From positions 1 to 64,000 of the forward strand of contig NZ_JAAAMT010000001.1 of NCBI RefSeq assembly GCF_009905435.1: a stretch of DNA of 64,000 bases. The letters are read 5' to 3'. A program made the position numbers and the translations under genes. Of this stretch, positions 45,571 through 54,080 are shown in pieces. Under the pieces are notes generated by a model. That model did not search any database and had not been told where the DNA came from. It worked only from the letters and a program-made list of their open reading frames with translations. Within the stretch, counting starts at the first letter, position 1, and each line of letters begins with the position of its first letter. The DNA is from Pseudomonas sp. R5(2019) (GTDB taxonomy: Bacteria > Pseudomonadota > Gammaproteobacteria > Pseudomonadales > Pseudomonadaceae).

Positions 45571-47508
45571 TCAGGCCTTGCTGCGCGGTTTGACCACTCG
45601 CTTGCCGCCGGTTGCGCTGCTTTTGCGCTTTTTCTTCCACGGCGCAGCGCCTTTCCCGGCCGGGCTGGCCGGGCCGCTGATGGTCATGCTCAGGCCGGTG
45701 CAGCGAGCGACCTGTTTGCTCATCCAGGCAGACTGCTTGGCGACAAATTCCTCAAGGCTCATTTCTCCGCTCTGCACCATGTCCAGCGCCTGCTCCCAGA
45801 TGGCGGTGGTGCCAGGGTCGGCAATGGCGCGCGGTACCGCGTCGATCAGGCTGAAGGCCGCCGGCGTTGCGCACAGTGCCTTGCCTTGTTTGATCAGATA
45901 GCCGCGGTCGAGCAGGCCCTGGATGATGCCAGCCCGCGTCGCCTCGGTGCCAATGCCGGTGGTGTCCTTGAGCTTTTGCTTGAGCAGCGGGTCATCCACC
46001 AGTTTGGCGACGTTTTTCATCGCCTTGATCAGGTCGCCTTCAGTGTAGGGCTTGGGCGGTTGTGTCCAGAGGTCCTTGAGATTGACTTCGAGCACCGCGC
46101 AGTCCTGGCCTTCGCGAAGGGTTGGCAGAGGTTGTGGCGCAGGGGCCTCGCGGCTCTTGGCCGGGGTCAGGGCCTCGGGTAGCGCGCGCCGCCAACCGGG
46201 CTCGACGATCTGCTTGCCCACCGCACGCAGGGCCTGACCTGCACACTCGAAGTCGGCCTGGGTTCGGTCGTATTCGTGGTTGGGCAGAAACTGCGCCAGG
46301 TAGCGCGCGCGGATCAGGGTGTAGACCGCGCGGTGTTTGCCGGTCAAGCGGTCCAGCGCCTGGGCCGCGGCGGTGGGGATGATGCCGTGGTGGGCACTGA
46401 CCTTGGCGTCGTTCCAGGCCCGCGAGCGCCGCTGTGGGTCGAGGTGCCTGGTCAGTTCGGCAAGGCTTGGGTCGGCGCGCCCCAGTGCCGCCAGGATGGC
46501 TGGCGCCTCGCTGTGCTGGCTGATCGGTAGATAGCCGCAGTCGCTGCGCGGGTAGGTGATGACCTTGTGGGTTTCGTACAGCGCCTGAGCGATATCCAGT
46601 GTTTCCTGGGCGCCGAGCCCGAGCTTTTTCGAGCAGACTTCCTGCAAGGTGCCGAGGTCGAAGGGCAGGGGGGCGGCCTCGCGGATGCGCTCGGTGCGAA
46701 GTTTTACCAGACGCGCATGGCTGGCAGCGCGCATCGCCTCGGCGGCCTGCTGGGCCAGGGCTTGATTGAGGCAGCGGCCTTGCTCGTCGCAGACATCGGT
46801 AGCCGCGCGCCACTGGGCGCTGAAGGCAGCACCTGCGCTGTGCAGCACCACATCGATGGCCCAGTACGGGACCGGCACGAAGTGGGCGATGCTGCGGTCG
46901 CGATCCACGACCAGGCGCAAGGTGGGCGTTTGCACACGGCCGACCGGAAGCACGCCCTGATAGCCCGATTTACGCCCCAGCAAAGTGAATAGCCGGCTCA
47001 TGTTCATACCGATCAACCAATCGGCGCGCGATCGTCCCAACGCCGAATGGTAGAGGCTGAAGGTGTCGGCGCCAGGCTTGAGGGCGGCCAGTGCCTTGCG
47101 GATCGAGGCGTCGTCCAGTGCCGACAGCCAGAGCCGCTGGATCGGCCCGCGATAGCGGCAATGGTCGAGCAGCTCACGAGCGATCATCTCGCCTTCGCGG
47201 TCGGCGTCGGTGGCGATGACCAGTTCGCTGGCTTCACCCAGCAGGCGCTTGACGGCCTTGAACTGGCTGGCGGTTTTGGGCTTGACCTGCATCTTCCATT
47301 TTTCCGGGACGATGGGCAGGTCTTCGAGCACCCAGCGCTTGTAGCGCGCGTCATAGGCATCCGGCGGGGCAGTTTCCAGCAAGTGGCCGATGCACCAGGT
47401 GACCGTGACGCTGGCGCCGACCCAGCAACCCTCACCCCGCCGATGGGCGCCGAGCACCTTGGCAATGTCTTTGGCCTGGGAAGGTTTTTCGCAAAGAAAC
47501 AGCCGCAT
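45571..47508 (-). CDS. topB: DNA topoisomerase III
   Basis: 645 residues from ATG 47508; the frame opens 15 bases earlier. N-terminal MRLFLCEKPSQAKDIAKVLG, TOPRIM acidic residues in VIATDADREGEMIA, and the catalytic Tyr in KVITYPRSDCGYL (about residue 330) are intact. The C-terminus is basic (KKKRKSSATGGKRVVKPRSKA). A type IA enzyme that decatenates and relaxes DNA, working with RecQ. A LexA-type box 68 bases upstream suggests SOS control. Converges with a REP pair near its 3' end. Confidence 0.94.
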   Translation of the reverse strand: MRLFLCEKPSQAKDIAKVLGAHRRGEGCWVGASVTVTWCIGHLLETAPPDAYDARYKRWVLEDLPIVPEKWKMQVKPKTASQFKAVKRLLGEASELVIATDADREGEMIARELLDHCRYRGPIQRLWLSALDDASIRKALAALKPGADTFSLYHSALGRSRADWLIGMNMSRLFTLLGRKSGYQGVLPVGRVQTPTLRLVVDRDRSIAHFVPVPYWAIDVVLHSAGAAFSAQWRAATDVCDEQGRCLNQALAQQAAEAMRAASHARLVKLRTERIREAAPLPFDLGTLQEVCSKKLGLGAQETLDIAQALYETHKVITYPRSDCGYLPISQHSEAPAILAALGRADPSLAELTRHLDPQRRSRAWNDAKVSAHHGIIPTAAAQALDRLTGKHRAVYTLIRARYLAQFLPNHEYDRTQADFECAGQALRAVGKQIVEPGWRRALPEALTPAKSREAPAPQPLPTLREGQDCAVLEVNLKDLWTQPPKPYTEGDLIKAMKNVAKLVDDPLLKQKLKDTTGIGTEATRAGIIQGLLDRGYLIKQGKALCATPAAFSLIDAVPRAIADPGTTAIWEQALDMVQSGEMSLEEFVAKQSAWMSKQVARCTGLSMTISGPASPAGKGAAPWKKKRKSSATGGKRVVKPRSKA

Positions 47509-47576
47509 GGTTCCATCGTTCAATCGGGGGTGAGCTGCATAGAATGCGCAGAATAGAGATCACAGGCAAGCTTTAT

Positions 47577-47592
47577 CTGTATATCCATACAG
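47577..47592. promoter_or_regulatory. LexA-type SOS box upstream of topB
   Basis: CTGTATATCCATACAG is a 16-base inverted repeat with the CTG...CAG ends and TATA-rich core of the gamma-proteobacterial SOS box (CTG-TA(x5)-CAG). Only the two central bases (CC) differ from the ideal. It lies 68 bases upstream of topB and 152 bases upstream of ahpC on the other strand. Confidence 0.65.
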
Positions 47593-47744
47593 CAAAATGT
47601 TTTCAGTCAGGTTTCTTCTATTAACAGGGGGTTGGTTATAGCCAAAACCAATCATCGGCATCAGCTTTGCCAATGAGCGTTGCCCCGGATCAATGGTTAG
47701 GATTCTCCCCATCAACTTTTCAACCCCTGAAGGAGAGTCACCCG

Positions 47745-48308
47745 ATGCCTATCATCAACAGCCAAGTCAAACCGTTCAACGCTACTGCTTACCACAACGG
47801 TCAGTTCGTTCCCGTTTCTGATGCTGACCTGAAGGGCAAATGGTCGGTCGTATTCTTCTACCCGGCCGACTTCACCTTCGTTTGCCCAACCGAGCTGGGC
47901 GACCTGGCTGACAACTACGCCGAATTCCAGAAACTGGGCGTGGAAATCTACGGTGTGTCGACCGACACCCACTTCACCCACAAAGCCTGGCACGACACCT
48001 CGGACACCATCGGCAAGATCCAGTACCCGCTGATTGGCGATCCGACCCACGTGCTGTCGCGCAACTTCGACGTGCTGATCGAAGAAGCCGGTATCGCTGA
48101 CCGTGGCACCTTCGTGATCAACCCTGAAGGCCAGATCAAGATCGTCGAGCTGAACGACGGCGGTGTTGGCCGCGATGCATCCGAGCTGCTGCGCAAAATC
48201 AAGGCGGCCCAGTACGTTGCCGCTCACCCGGGCGAAGTCTGCCCAGCCAAGTGGAAAGAAGGCGAAGCCACTCTGGCGCCGTCGCTGGACCTGGTCGGCA
48301 AGATCTAA
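47745..48308 (+). CDS. ahpC: Alkyl hydroperoxide reductase, peroxiredoxin subunit
   Basis: 187 residues from ATG 47745 with AAGGAGAG upstream; the frame is open earlier but not conserved. A typical 2-Cys peroxiredoxin: peroxidatic Cys in [12 protein letters not shown] (about residue 47) and resolving Cys in GEVCPAKW (about 166), plus YPADFTF. The GGVG/YF motif around 148 is of the AhpC1 type. It reduces organic peroxides and H2O2, is recharged by AhpF, and is usually controlled by OxyR. ahpF follows after a strong terminator. Confidence 0.95.
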   Translation: MPIINSQVKPFNATAYHNGQFVPVSDADLKGKWSVVFFYPADFTFVCPTELGDLADNYAEFQKLGVEIYGVSTDTHFTHKAWHDTSDTIGKIQYPLIGDPTHVLSRNFDVLIEEAGIADRGTFVINPEGQIKIVELNDGGVGRDASELLRKIKAAQYVAAHPGEVCPAKWKEGEATLAPSLDLVGKI

Positions 48309-48366
48309 GGCCTTGACCCAGCCCTGGGCGGTTATCCGCACCTGACTCGCATCACCGCCCTCCAAA

Positions 48367-48399
48367 ACGCCCGGGCGAGCCATCGCTCGGGCGTTTTTT
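48367..48399 (+). terminator. Strong intrinsic terminator between ahpC and ahpF
   Basis: ACGCCCGGGCGA (48367-48378) pairs with TCGCTCGGGCGT (48383-48394) around GCCA, with one G-T wobble. It is followed by a run of T (to 48399). Reading through may still give ahpF, whose ATG lies 28 bases later. Confidence 0.85.
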
Positions 48400-48426
48400 G
48401 TTCACCGAATAAAGGAAATCGCCCGT

Positions 48427-49989
48427 ATGTTGGACGCCAATCTTAAAGCCCAGTTGAAAACGTACCTGGAACGGGTCACGCAACCGATCGAGATCGTCGC
48501 CTCCCTTGACGACGGCGCGAAATCCCGCGAGTTGCTGGGCCTGCTGCGTGAAATCGCCAGCCTCACACCTCTGATCAGCCTGAGCGATACCGGCAGCGAT
48601 GCCCGCAAGCCGTCGTTCTCCCTCAATCGCCCCGGCGCGGATATCAGCCTGCGTTTTGCCGGTATCCCCATGGGCCACGAATTTACCTCCCTGGTGTTGG
48701 CACTGCTGCAAGTGGGCGGTCACCCGTCCAAGGCCAGCGTCGAGACCCTGGAGCAAATCGCCTCGCTCAAAGGCGAATTCAATTTTGAAACCTACTTCTC
48801 GCTCTCGTGCCAGAACTGCCCGGACGTGGTGCAGGCGCTGAACCTGATGGCGGTGCTTAACCCGAACGTGCGCCATGTGGCGATCGACGGCGCATTGTTC
48901 CAGGCCGAAGTGGATGCCCGCCAGGTCATGGCGGTGCCGAGCGTCTACCTCAATGGTGAAAACTTCGGCCAGGGCCGCATGGGCCTTGAAGAGATTCTGG
49001 CGAAGATCGACACCAGCACTGGCGAGCGTCAGGCCGAGAAACTCAACGCCAAGGATGCCTTCGATGTGCTGGTGGTCGGTGGTGGGCCAGCCGGTTCTGC
49101 GGCGGCCATTTATGCGGCGCGTAAAGGCATCCGTACCGGTGTTGCCGCTGAGCGGTTCGGCGGCCAGGTGCTGGACACCATGGCCATTGAAAACTTCATC
49201 TCCGTGCAGGAAACCGAAGGGCCGAAACTGGCCGTGGCGCTGGAAGAACACGTCAAGCAATACGACGTCGATATCATGAACCTGCAACGCGCCCAGGCGC
49301 TGATCCCCGGTACCCACGGTGCCCTGCACGAAGTGCGCTTTGCCAGCGGTGCATCGCTCAAGGCCAGGACGGTGATCCTCGCTACCGGTGCCCGCTGGCG
49401 CGAAATGAACGTGCCAGGTGAGAAGGACTACCGCAATCGTGGTGTTGCGTACTGCCCGCACTGTGATGGTCCGCTGTTCAAGGGCAAGCGTGTGGCGGTG
49501 ATTGGTGGCGGCAACTCCGGTGTCGAAGCGGCCATTGACCTGGCGGGTATCGTCGCCCATGTCACCTTGCTGGAGTTCGACGGCCAGCTGCGTGCCGACG
49601 CCGTATTGCAGCGCAAGCTGCACAGCCTGCCGAATGTCACCGTGATCACCAGCGCCTTGACCACCGAAGTGCTTGGCGACGGCCAGAAGGTCAATGGCTT
49701 GCGCTACAAGGATCGCAACAGCGATGAACTGCGCGATATCGCACTCGAAGGCATCTTTGTCCAGATCGGTCTGTTGCCCAACACTGATTGGCTCAAAGGC
49801 ACTGTCGAGCTGTCGCCACGCGGTGAGATCGTGGTGGATTCCCGTGGTGAAACCAACGTGCCGGGGATTTTCGCAGCGGGCGACGTGACCACCGTGCCGT
49901 ACAAGCAGATCGTGATTGCGGTGGGCGAGGGCGCCAAGGCGTCGCTGGCGGCATTTGACCACCTGATCCGCACCTCGGCGCCAGCCTGA
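48427..49989 (+). CDS. ahpF: Alkyl hydroperoxide reductase, flavoprotein subunit
   Basis: 520 residues. Two N-terminal thioredoxin-like folds (SCQNCPDVV near residue 126 is the active Cys pair), FAD-binding [19 protein letters not shown] (about 218), the second NAD-binding [17 protein letters not shown] (about 358) with redox Cys pair AYCPHCDG (about 341), and the C-terminal [13 protein letters not shown]. It transfers electrons from NADH to AhpC. Start after AAAGGAAAT. It follows the ahpC terminator, so it may be made in smaller amounts. Confidence 0.95.
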   Translation: MLDANLKAQLKTYLERVTQPIEIVASLDDGAKSRELLGLLREIASLTPLISLSDTGSDARKPSFSLNRPGADISLRFAGIPMGHEFTSLVLALLQVGGHPSKASVETLEQIASLKGEFNFETYFSLSCQNCPDVVQALNLMAVLNPNVRHVAIDGALFQAEVDARQVMAVPSVYLNGENFGQGRMGLEEILAKIDTSTGERQAEKLNAKDAFDVLVVGGGPAGSAAAIYAARKGIRTGVAAERFGGQVLDTMAIENFISVQETEGPKLAVALEEHVKQYDVDIMNLQRAQALIPGTHGALHEVRFASGASLKARTVILATGARWREMNVPGEKDYRNRGVAYCPHCDGPLFKGKRVAVIGGGNSGVEAAIDLAGIVAHVTLLEFDGQLRADAVLQRKLHSLPNVTVITSALTTEVLGDGQKVNGLRYKDRNSDELRDIALEGIFVQIGLLPNTDWLKGTVELSPRGEIVVDSRGETNVPGIFAAGDVTTVPYKQIVIAVGEGAKASLAAFDHLIRTSAPA

Positions 49990-49999
49990 GTGGTGCTGT

Positions 50000-50023
50000 G
50001 GGAGCGGCGCCAGGGTCGCTCCC
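50000..50023. terminator. Hairpin after ahpF, possibly bidirectional
   Basis: GGGAGCG (50000-50006) and CGCTCCC (50017-50023) form a stem; GGAAAAA follows. It has REP character and lies in the 57 bases between the convergent ahpF and cytochrome b561 genes. Confidence 0.5.
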
Positions 50024-50046
50024 GGAAAAAGATCAGCACAGGCCGG

Positions 50047-50574
50047 TCAGCGCCCCGGCCACATGCTGCGCAACACCCCATCCCTGCGCACCAGCCCATG
50101 AAATAGCGCAGCCGCCACATGCAGCAGCACGGTGGCAAACAACAGGTAGGCCAGCACGCCATGCAACATGCGCAATACGGCGTACAGGCGCAGGTCGTGG
50201 GGCAGCAGCGCCGGCAGTTGCAACGGGATCGGGTAGCCGCCTGCCGAGAGCATGCCCCAACCTATCAGCGGCATGGCGAGCATCAACCCGTACAGCATCC
50301 AGTGCGATCCCTTGGCTGCCCAGCGCTGGGCGGTGGGCATGTCGTCCGGCAAGGCCGGGCTGCCGAGAGCCAGCCGCGTGGCCACACGCACCAGCACCAG
50401 GACCAGCAGGGCCAGACCAATGGCCTTGTGCAGGTCAATCAACAAGGTGCGGCGCGGTGACAGGTCGGCAACCATGCTCACGCCGACAAACAACATCGCC
50501 ATGATCAATACCGCCATCAGCCAATGCAGCAGGCGGGCCAAGGGGTGGAAACGGGTGGACGGCTGCTGGTTCAT
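50047..50574 (-). CDS. Cytochrome b561
   Basis: 175 residues, four membrane helices. N-terminal RFHPLARLLHWLMAVLIMAMLFVGVSM holds a His haem ligand (LHWL); the second pair of His is in HKAIGLALLVLVLVRVATRL; the last helix is MLHGVLAYLLFATVLLHVAAALFHGL. A di-haem membrane protein that passes electrons from ubiquinol to the periplasm. It overlaps the peroxidase-type catalase gene by four bases, so it is probably the electron donor for that protein. Confidence 0.88.
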   Translation of the reverse strand: MNQQPSTRFHPLARLLHWLMAVLIMAMLFVGVSMVADLSPRRTLLIDLHKAIGLALLVLVLVRVATRLALGSPALPDDMPTAQRWAAKGSHWMLYGLMLAMPLIGWGMLSAGGYPIPLQLPALLPHDLRLYAVLRMLHGVLAYLLFATVLLHVAAALFHGLVRRDGVLRSMWPGR

Positions 50575-51617
50575 GGCTTGGCTCCCAGGTGTGCCGCCTC
50601 GCGGCTGCGACGGTTGAAGGATTCGGCGTAGGCGGCAGAGCGGGCGGCAAGAATCGGGTCGTTGGACGGTTCAATGCCACGGGGCAGGATCAGCGGGTCG
50701 AAGTTCAGGTCGCGGCAGACACCTTGTTCAGGCGCCTCGACCTGCTCGATCACCAGCGTGCCAGCGTCCACCTTGCGACGCCCGGCTGGCCACAAATGGG
50801 AAGGGTCGTCCAGCGGATCACCGGGCTCGGCCAGGGTCAGCATCAGCTTCCAGTGCAGCGGGCCTTGAGAGAGTCGCTGTTGCAGGTCGTGCTGGAGAAA
50901 TTCCTTGTCGTCGACCTGTGCCGGCAGCGCGGCGAACGGCGTTTGCGGCACCATCTGCCAGCGTACGTAATGGGCCGTGCCAGCGGCATCCATCAGGCGA
51001 AAGGCGTTGATGCCGTGGTAGCTGGAACTGGCAAAACTATCAGACGGCTTATAGTCCTTGGCCCATTGACGAAAAGCTGCGCTTTCCGGGTGCTGGGCAA
51101 AAAAGGCCTGCATTTTTGCCGGGTCGGGTTTGCCAGTGGCAGGGTCCGGGGTCATGGCCAGCATTTGCTGGTAGAAGCCCTCGACTGTGCTGACGGCCAG
51201 CACCGGCGGGGTGTTCATGCCGCTGCGCCAGCGCTGGCCGTCGTCGGTGCTGAACTGCACGGCCAGGCTGCGGGTGGCGACGCTGGCGTCGGCACTGAAA
51301 GGATTGGCGCCGCCGATGGCGAAGCGGCCGATCACCGGCACCTTGGGCTGGCTGAACACCCGGGCGCTGGACAGCGGCTCGGCCAGGCCGCTGCTCCGAA
51401 AATAGCCGCTGACACACAGGCCCTTGGCGTGGTTCTTTCGATAGCCGGGGTAGTGCCCGGCCTGGTCTTCGAAGGTGTCGATGATGCGCTGGGGCGTCAG
51501 GCGCTCTGGGCCAATCCAGCCGGCGACGTAGGCGAAACCTGCGCCCAGCGAGGCGACGCCGAGGCCGATGGCGGCCAGGCGCAGGGTGCGGGCGCGACCT
51601 TGTAACGGAATACTCAT
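50571..51617 (-). CDS. srpA: Catalase-family peroxidase (SrpA type), exported
   Basis: 348 residues. N-terminal membrane/signal segment (RTLRLAAIGLGVASLGAGFAYVAGWI) precedes a minimal catalase fold: KNHAKGLCVSG (distal His), PVIGRFAIGGANPFSAD, SLAVQFSTDDGQRWR and SSYHGINAFRLMDA (region near the proximal Tyr). Periplasmic and haem-dependent, smaller than classical catalases. It overlaps cytochrome b561. It is divergent from an ECF sigma/anti-sigma pair with mirrored promoters, a known arrangement for this kind of system. Confidence 0.87.
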   Translation of the reverse strand: MSIPLQGRARTLRLAAIGLGVASLGAGFAYVAGWIGPERLTPQRIIDTFEDQAGHYPGYRKNHAKGLCVSGYFRSSGLAEPLSSARVFSQPKVPVIGRFAIGGANPFSADASVATRSLAVQFSTDDGQRWRSGMNTPPVLAVSTVEGFYQQMLAMTPDPATGKPDPAKMQAFFAQHPESAAFRQWAKDYKPSDSFASSSYHGINAFRLMDAAGTAHYVRWQMVPQTPFAALPAQVDDKEFLQHDLQQRLSQGPLHWKLMLTLAEPGDPLDDPSHLWPAGRRKVDAGTLVIEQVEAPEQGVCRDLNFDPLILPRGIEPSNDPILAARSAAYAESFNRRSREAAHLGAKP

Positions 51618-51649
51618 GGACGGCGATCCGATCAGTGAATGAGCCGGTA

Positions 51650-51675
51650 CGACGCTCGGCGGCAGACTTTATTCC
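51650..51675 (-). promoter_or_regulatory. ECF-type promoter of srpA-cytochrome b561
   Basis: GGAATAA (51675-51669, minus), 14 bases, CGTCG (51654-51650). It is the mirror of the plus-strand element that precedes the sigma gene (same spacing), 33 bases before the srpA start. Confidence 0.6.
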
Positions 51676-51683
51676 AAGGCTGT

Positions 51684-51709
51684 GGAATAAACTTCGGCCT
51701 TGAGCGTCT
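51684..51709 (+). promoter_or_regulatory. ECF-type promoter of the sigma factor operon
   Basis: GGAATAA (51684-51690), 14 bases, CGTCT (51705-51709), 40 bases before the sigma start. TTTATTCC and GGAATAAA (51668-51691) form an inverted repeat, i.e. two -35 elements back to back. Autoregulation is inferred. Confidence 0.6.
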
Positions 51710-51748
51710 GCCTCGTACACTGACCGCCTGCAGGCCCCGACCCCAACG

Positions 51749-52258
51749 ATGAATGACCTGAACGACGACCAATTGCGCGACATGCTCCAGCGCCTGCGCC
51801 GCTTTGCCTTGTGGCTGACCCGCGAGGCCAGCAGCGCCGACGACCTGGTCCAGGCCACCGTGGAGCGCGCCCTGAGCCGCCGCGCCCAGCAGCAAAGCGA
51901 CGACAGCCTGCGCGCCTGGTTGTTTTCGATCCTCTACCGACTGTTCCTCGACGGTAAACGTCGGGAGCGTCGGCATGCCCGCTGGTTGTCCTGGTTCAGG
52001 CACGATGAGCCGCTGGGCAGCAATACCGAAGATATCGTGCTGGCCGAGTCGGGTCTGGCGGCGTTCGCCCGGCTGTCCGCCGAGCAACGGGCGTTACTGC
52101 TGTTGGTCAGTGTCGAGGGCCTGAGCTATAAGGACGCCGCCCTGGCCCTGGATGTGCCGATGGGTACGGTGATGTCGCGCTTGTCGCGAGCGCGTGCAGC
52201 ACTGCGTGAACTGGCCGAGGGCAGCGCAGCGCCTGCGGCATTGAGGAGGTTGAAATGA
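51749..52258 (+). CDS. ECF-type sigma factor linked to catalase/cytochrome b561
   Basis: 169 residues. Sigma-2 (residues 10-75: MLQRLRRFALWLTREASSADDLVQATVERALSR, LRAWLFSILYRLFLDGKRRERR) and sigma-4 (110-160: LSAEQRALLLLVSVEGLSYKDAALALDVPMGTVMSRLSRARAALRELAE) are short, typical of ECF factors. The anti-sigma gene overlaps its last four bases. Divergent from srpA and cytochrome b561, so it probably activates them under peroxide or chlorine stress. Confidence 0.9.
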   Translation: MNDLNDDQLRDMLQRLRRFALWLTREASSADDLVQATVERALSRRAQQQSDDSLRAWLFSILYRLFLDGKRRERRHARWLSWFRHDEPLGSNTEDIVLAESGLAAFARLSAEQRALLLLVSVEGLSYKDAALALDVPMGTVMSRLSRARAALRELAEGSAAPAALRRLK

Positions 52259-53007
52259 GTCGGTTGATCCCGTCTGAAGATGAATTGCATGCCTATGTCG
52301 ATGAGCTCCTCGACCCCGAGCGCCGTCGCGAGGTCGAGCTTTACCTGGCGGCCAATCCCGCGCAAGCCGCGCGGATCGAAGGCTGGCGGGCCGATGCCAG
52401 GCGACTGCGTACCGCCCTGGCGGGCCTTGCCGAACAGCCGCTCAATCCACGACTCGACCCGCGTGTGGTGCGCCGCGAGCTGCGTCAGCGTCGGCAACGG
52501 CGCTGGGCCAGCGCCGCGATGCTGCTGGTGGCCTTGGGTATCGGCGGGCTGGGCGGCTGGCAGGCCCGCGAGTCCATCCTGAGGGCCAGCAACCCGCCGA
52601 TGGCCGATGCCGTGCAAGCCCATCGGTTGTTCGCTCATGCCTCCAGCCTGGACCTTTCGGTAGAGCAACCGGCGCAGTTGCAGGCCTGGCTCGGTAAACA
52701 TTTCCGCCATGCCGGCCAACTCCCCGACCTGTCGGCGTACGGCTTCACCCCGGTGGGCGCGCGCTTGCTCAGCAACGAACAAGGCCCTGCGGCGCTGCTG
52801 CTGTTTGAGGATGCCAAGGGCGAGCGCATCAGTCTGTTTCTACGCTCACCCGGTGAGCGCTATGCGCGCATGCCCAGTGGTGAACGGGTCGATGGCCAGT
52901 TGCAGGCACGTTACTGGTCCCAGGGTGCCTACAATTACGCACTGGTCAGCGACGTGTCGGACCGTCGTGCGGCTCAGCTGCGCACGGCGCTGGGTATTGC
53001 TTTGTAG
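52255..53007 (+). CDS. Membrane-bound anti-sigma factor
   Basis: 250 residues. An N-terminal sigma-binding domain (DELHAYVDELLDPERRREVELYLAANPAQAARIEGWRADARRLRTAL) is followed by one membrane segment (about 84-102: WASAAMLLVALGIGGLGG) and a periplasmic domain of about 140 residues (LQAWLGKHFRHAGQLPDLSAYGFTPVGARLL...). No zinc-finger HxxxCxxC is visible, unlike the anti-sigma at 8664. It overlaps the sigma stop, so the two are co-translated. The periplasmic domain presumably senses the stress. Confidence 0.88.
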   Translation: MSRLIPSEDELHAYVDELLDPERRREVELYLAANPAQAARIEGWRADARRLRTALAGLAEQPLNPRLDPRVVRRELRQRRQRRWASAAMLLVALGIGGLGGWQARESILRASNPPMADAVQAHRLFAHASSLDLSVEQPAQLQAWLGKHFRHAGQLPDLSAYGFTPVGARLLSNEQGPAALLLFEDAKGERISLFLRSPGERYARMPSGERVDGQLQARYWSQGAYNYALVSDVSDRRAAQLRTALGIAL

Positions 53008-53011
53008 GCAT

Positions 53012-53461
53012 TCAGGATCGGTGGTTGCGCAGGCGTCGATCCAGCGTGAACGTCTCGGCGCTGAGCACGGCTTTGACCGATTCCATGTGCATCGGGTTGA
53101 ACAGGTAGTTTTGGCTGTGCGGCATGATTGCGCTGGGAATCGGAAGTAGCAGGGCTGTGCCTGCCTTGAGAAAACTATCGCCCACATCCTTGGTGTAGCG
53201 AGTGTCGGATTGCCAACCTGTTCCGAGGGAGGGAGCAGGGGCAATACTGACCTCGTCGGGGACTTCAACCCTTAGCAGTTGCAGTGTTTCGGGAAAGTCT
53301 TCCTGATCCACCTCCAGGTGAACGAGTATTTCCAGCATCGCCCCGGCGGGTGTACCGGCCAGATAGACCGCCGGCCGACCGGCTGTGTGCCAACGGCCAC
53401 CGGCCAGAAAACCACCTCGGCCGGTCAAATCGGTAAATGCGCTTATTCTCCAAAAAATCAA
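53012..53461 (-). CDS. RES-domain toxin (TTG start)
   Basis: 149 residues from TTG 53461; no ATG fits. AAGGA lies eight bases upstream inside the antitoxin gene, and the TTG overlaps the antitoxin stop (TTGA). RES fold: FWRISAFTDLTGRGGFLAGGRWHTAGRPAVYLAGTPAGAMLEILVHLE, which contains the R, E and S positions that give the domain its name. These toxins break down NAD+ and stop growth. The longer frame upstream reads through the antitoxin and is not RES-like. The gene converges with the anti-sigma gene, five bases apart. Confidence 0.87.
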   Translation of the reverse strand: MIFWRISAFTDLTGRGGFLAGGRWHTAGRPAVYLAGTPAGAMLEILVHLEVDQEDFPETLQLLRVEVPDEVSIAPAPSLGTGWQSDTRYTKDVGDSFLKAGTALLLPIPSAIMPHSQNYLFNPMHMESVKAVLSAETFTLDRRLRNHRS

Positions 53462-53907
53462 AAGGCAAATCCTTCTGCCAGTTGAATCAACATTTCCTCG
53501 ACCTGACGGGTGCCTTGAATAGTCGACAGCATGGCCATGGGGCTTCTGCCCGAGAACCGGTCCTTGGGCTTGGACAGCCAACGCTTGGCCTTTTCATCGT
53601 TGCCGAACAGCACATCGGCCATCGCCGTGATATGAGCGGCGCGGAACAACCGGTCACTTTCATCCACCGTCAGTCGCTGGTCTTTGGCAATACGGGTTTT
53701 CAGGGTCTTGAGTGGAATGATCTGATCGCGCTCCAGCGGCGTGACATCGCCCTGGTCGCAGAGCTGCATCAGTCGTGCGGCGGCGAAGCCCGACTGAATC
53801 ATTTCGTGGATCTCAAGTTCGGTGGCGTTAGCCGGAATCTGTAACAGCGACTCCAGGCGAGCCCGGTAGGCGCCGTAGGCAGGTTCTCGCATGATTTCGG
53901 CAAACAT
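53458..53907 (-). CDS. Xre/MbcA/ParS-type antitoxin (DUF2384)
   Basis: 149 residues from ATG 53907 with CAGGAGCG upstream. N-terminal helices (MFAEIMREPAYGAYRARLESLLQIP...) are followed by a helix-turn-helix region (IPLKTLKTRIAKDQRLTVDESDRLFRAAHITAMADVLFGNDEKAKRWLSKPKDRFSGRSPMAML) and the DUF2384 end (STIQGTRQVEEMLIQLAEGFAF). It neutralises the RES toxin and represses the pair. Overlaps the toxin start by four bases. Confidence 0.88.
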   Translation of the reverse strand: MFAEIMREPAYGAYRARLESLLQIPANATELEIHEMIQSGFAAARLMQLCDQGDVTPLERDQIIPLKTLKTRIAKDQRLTVDESDRLFRAAHITAMADVLFGNDEKAKRWLSKPKDRFSGRSPMAMLSTIQGTRQVEEMLIQLAEGFAF

Positions 53908-54080
53908 CGCTGGCGCTCCTGACGCGGCATTTGCCGAGTAGTATCGGGCATATGCCGCTTTATTGAAAGCCCAGAGCGGCGACTGTGGGTGCGTTAAGCC
54001 CTTCAGCCTGATGTGTTGTAACATTCCGCGCTTATTCCGCTATCTGCGAAACACCCCCCGCTGCGCTTTTCAGGTACTCC

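Noticed and set aside
47593-47744. OxyR site before ahpC
   Set aside because: Only scattered ATAG/CTAT-like pieces were found without the required four-part spacing; OxyR control is assumed from family knowledge only.
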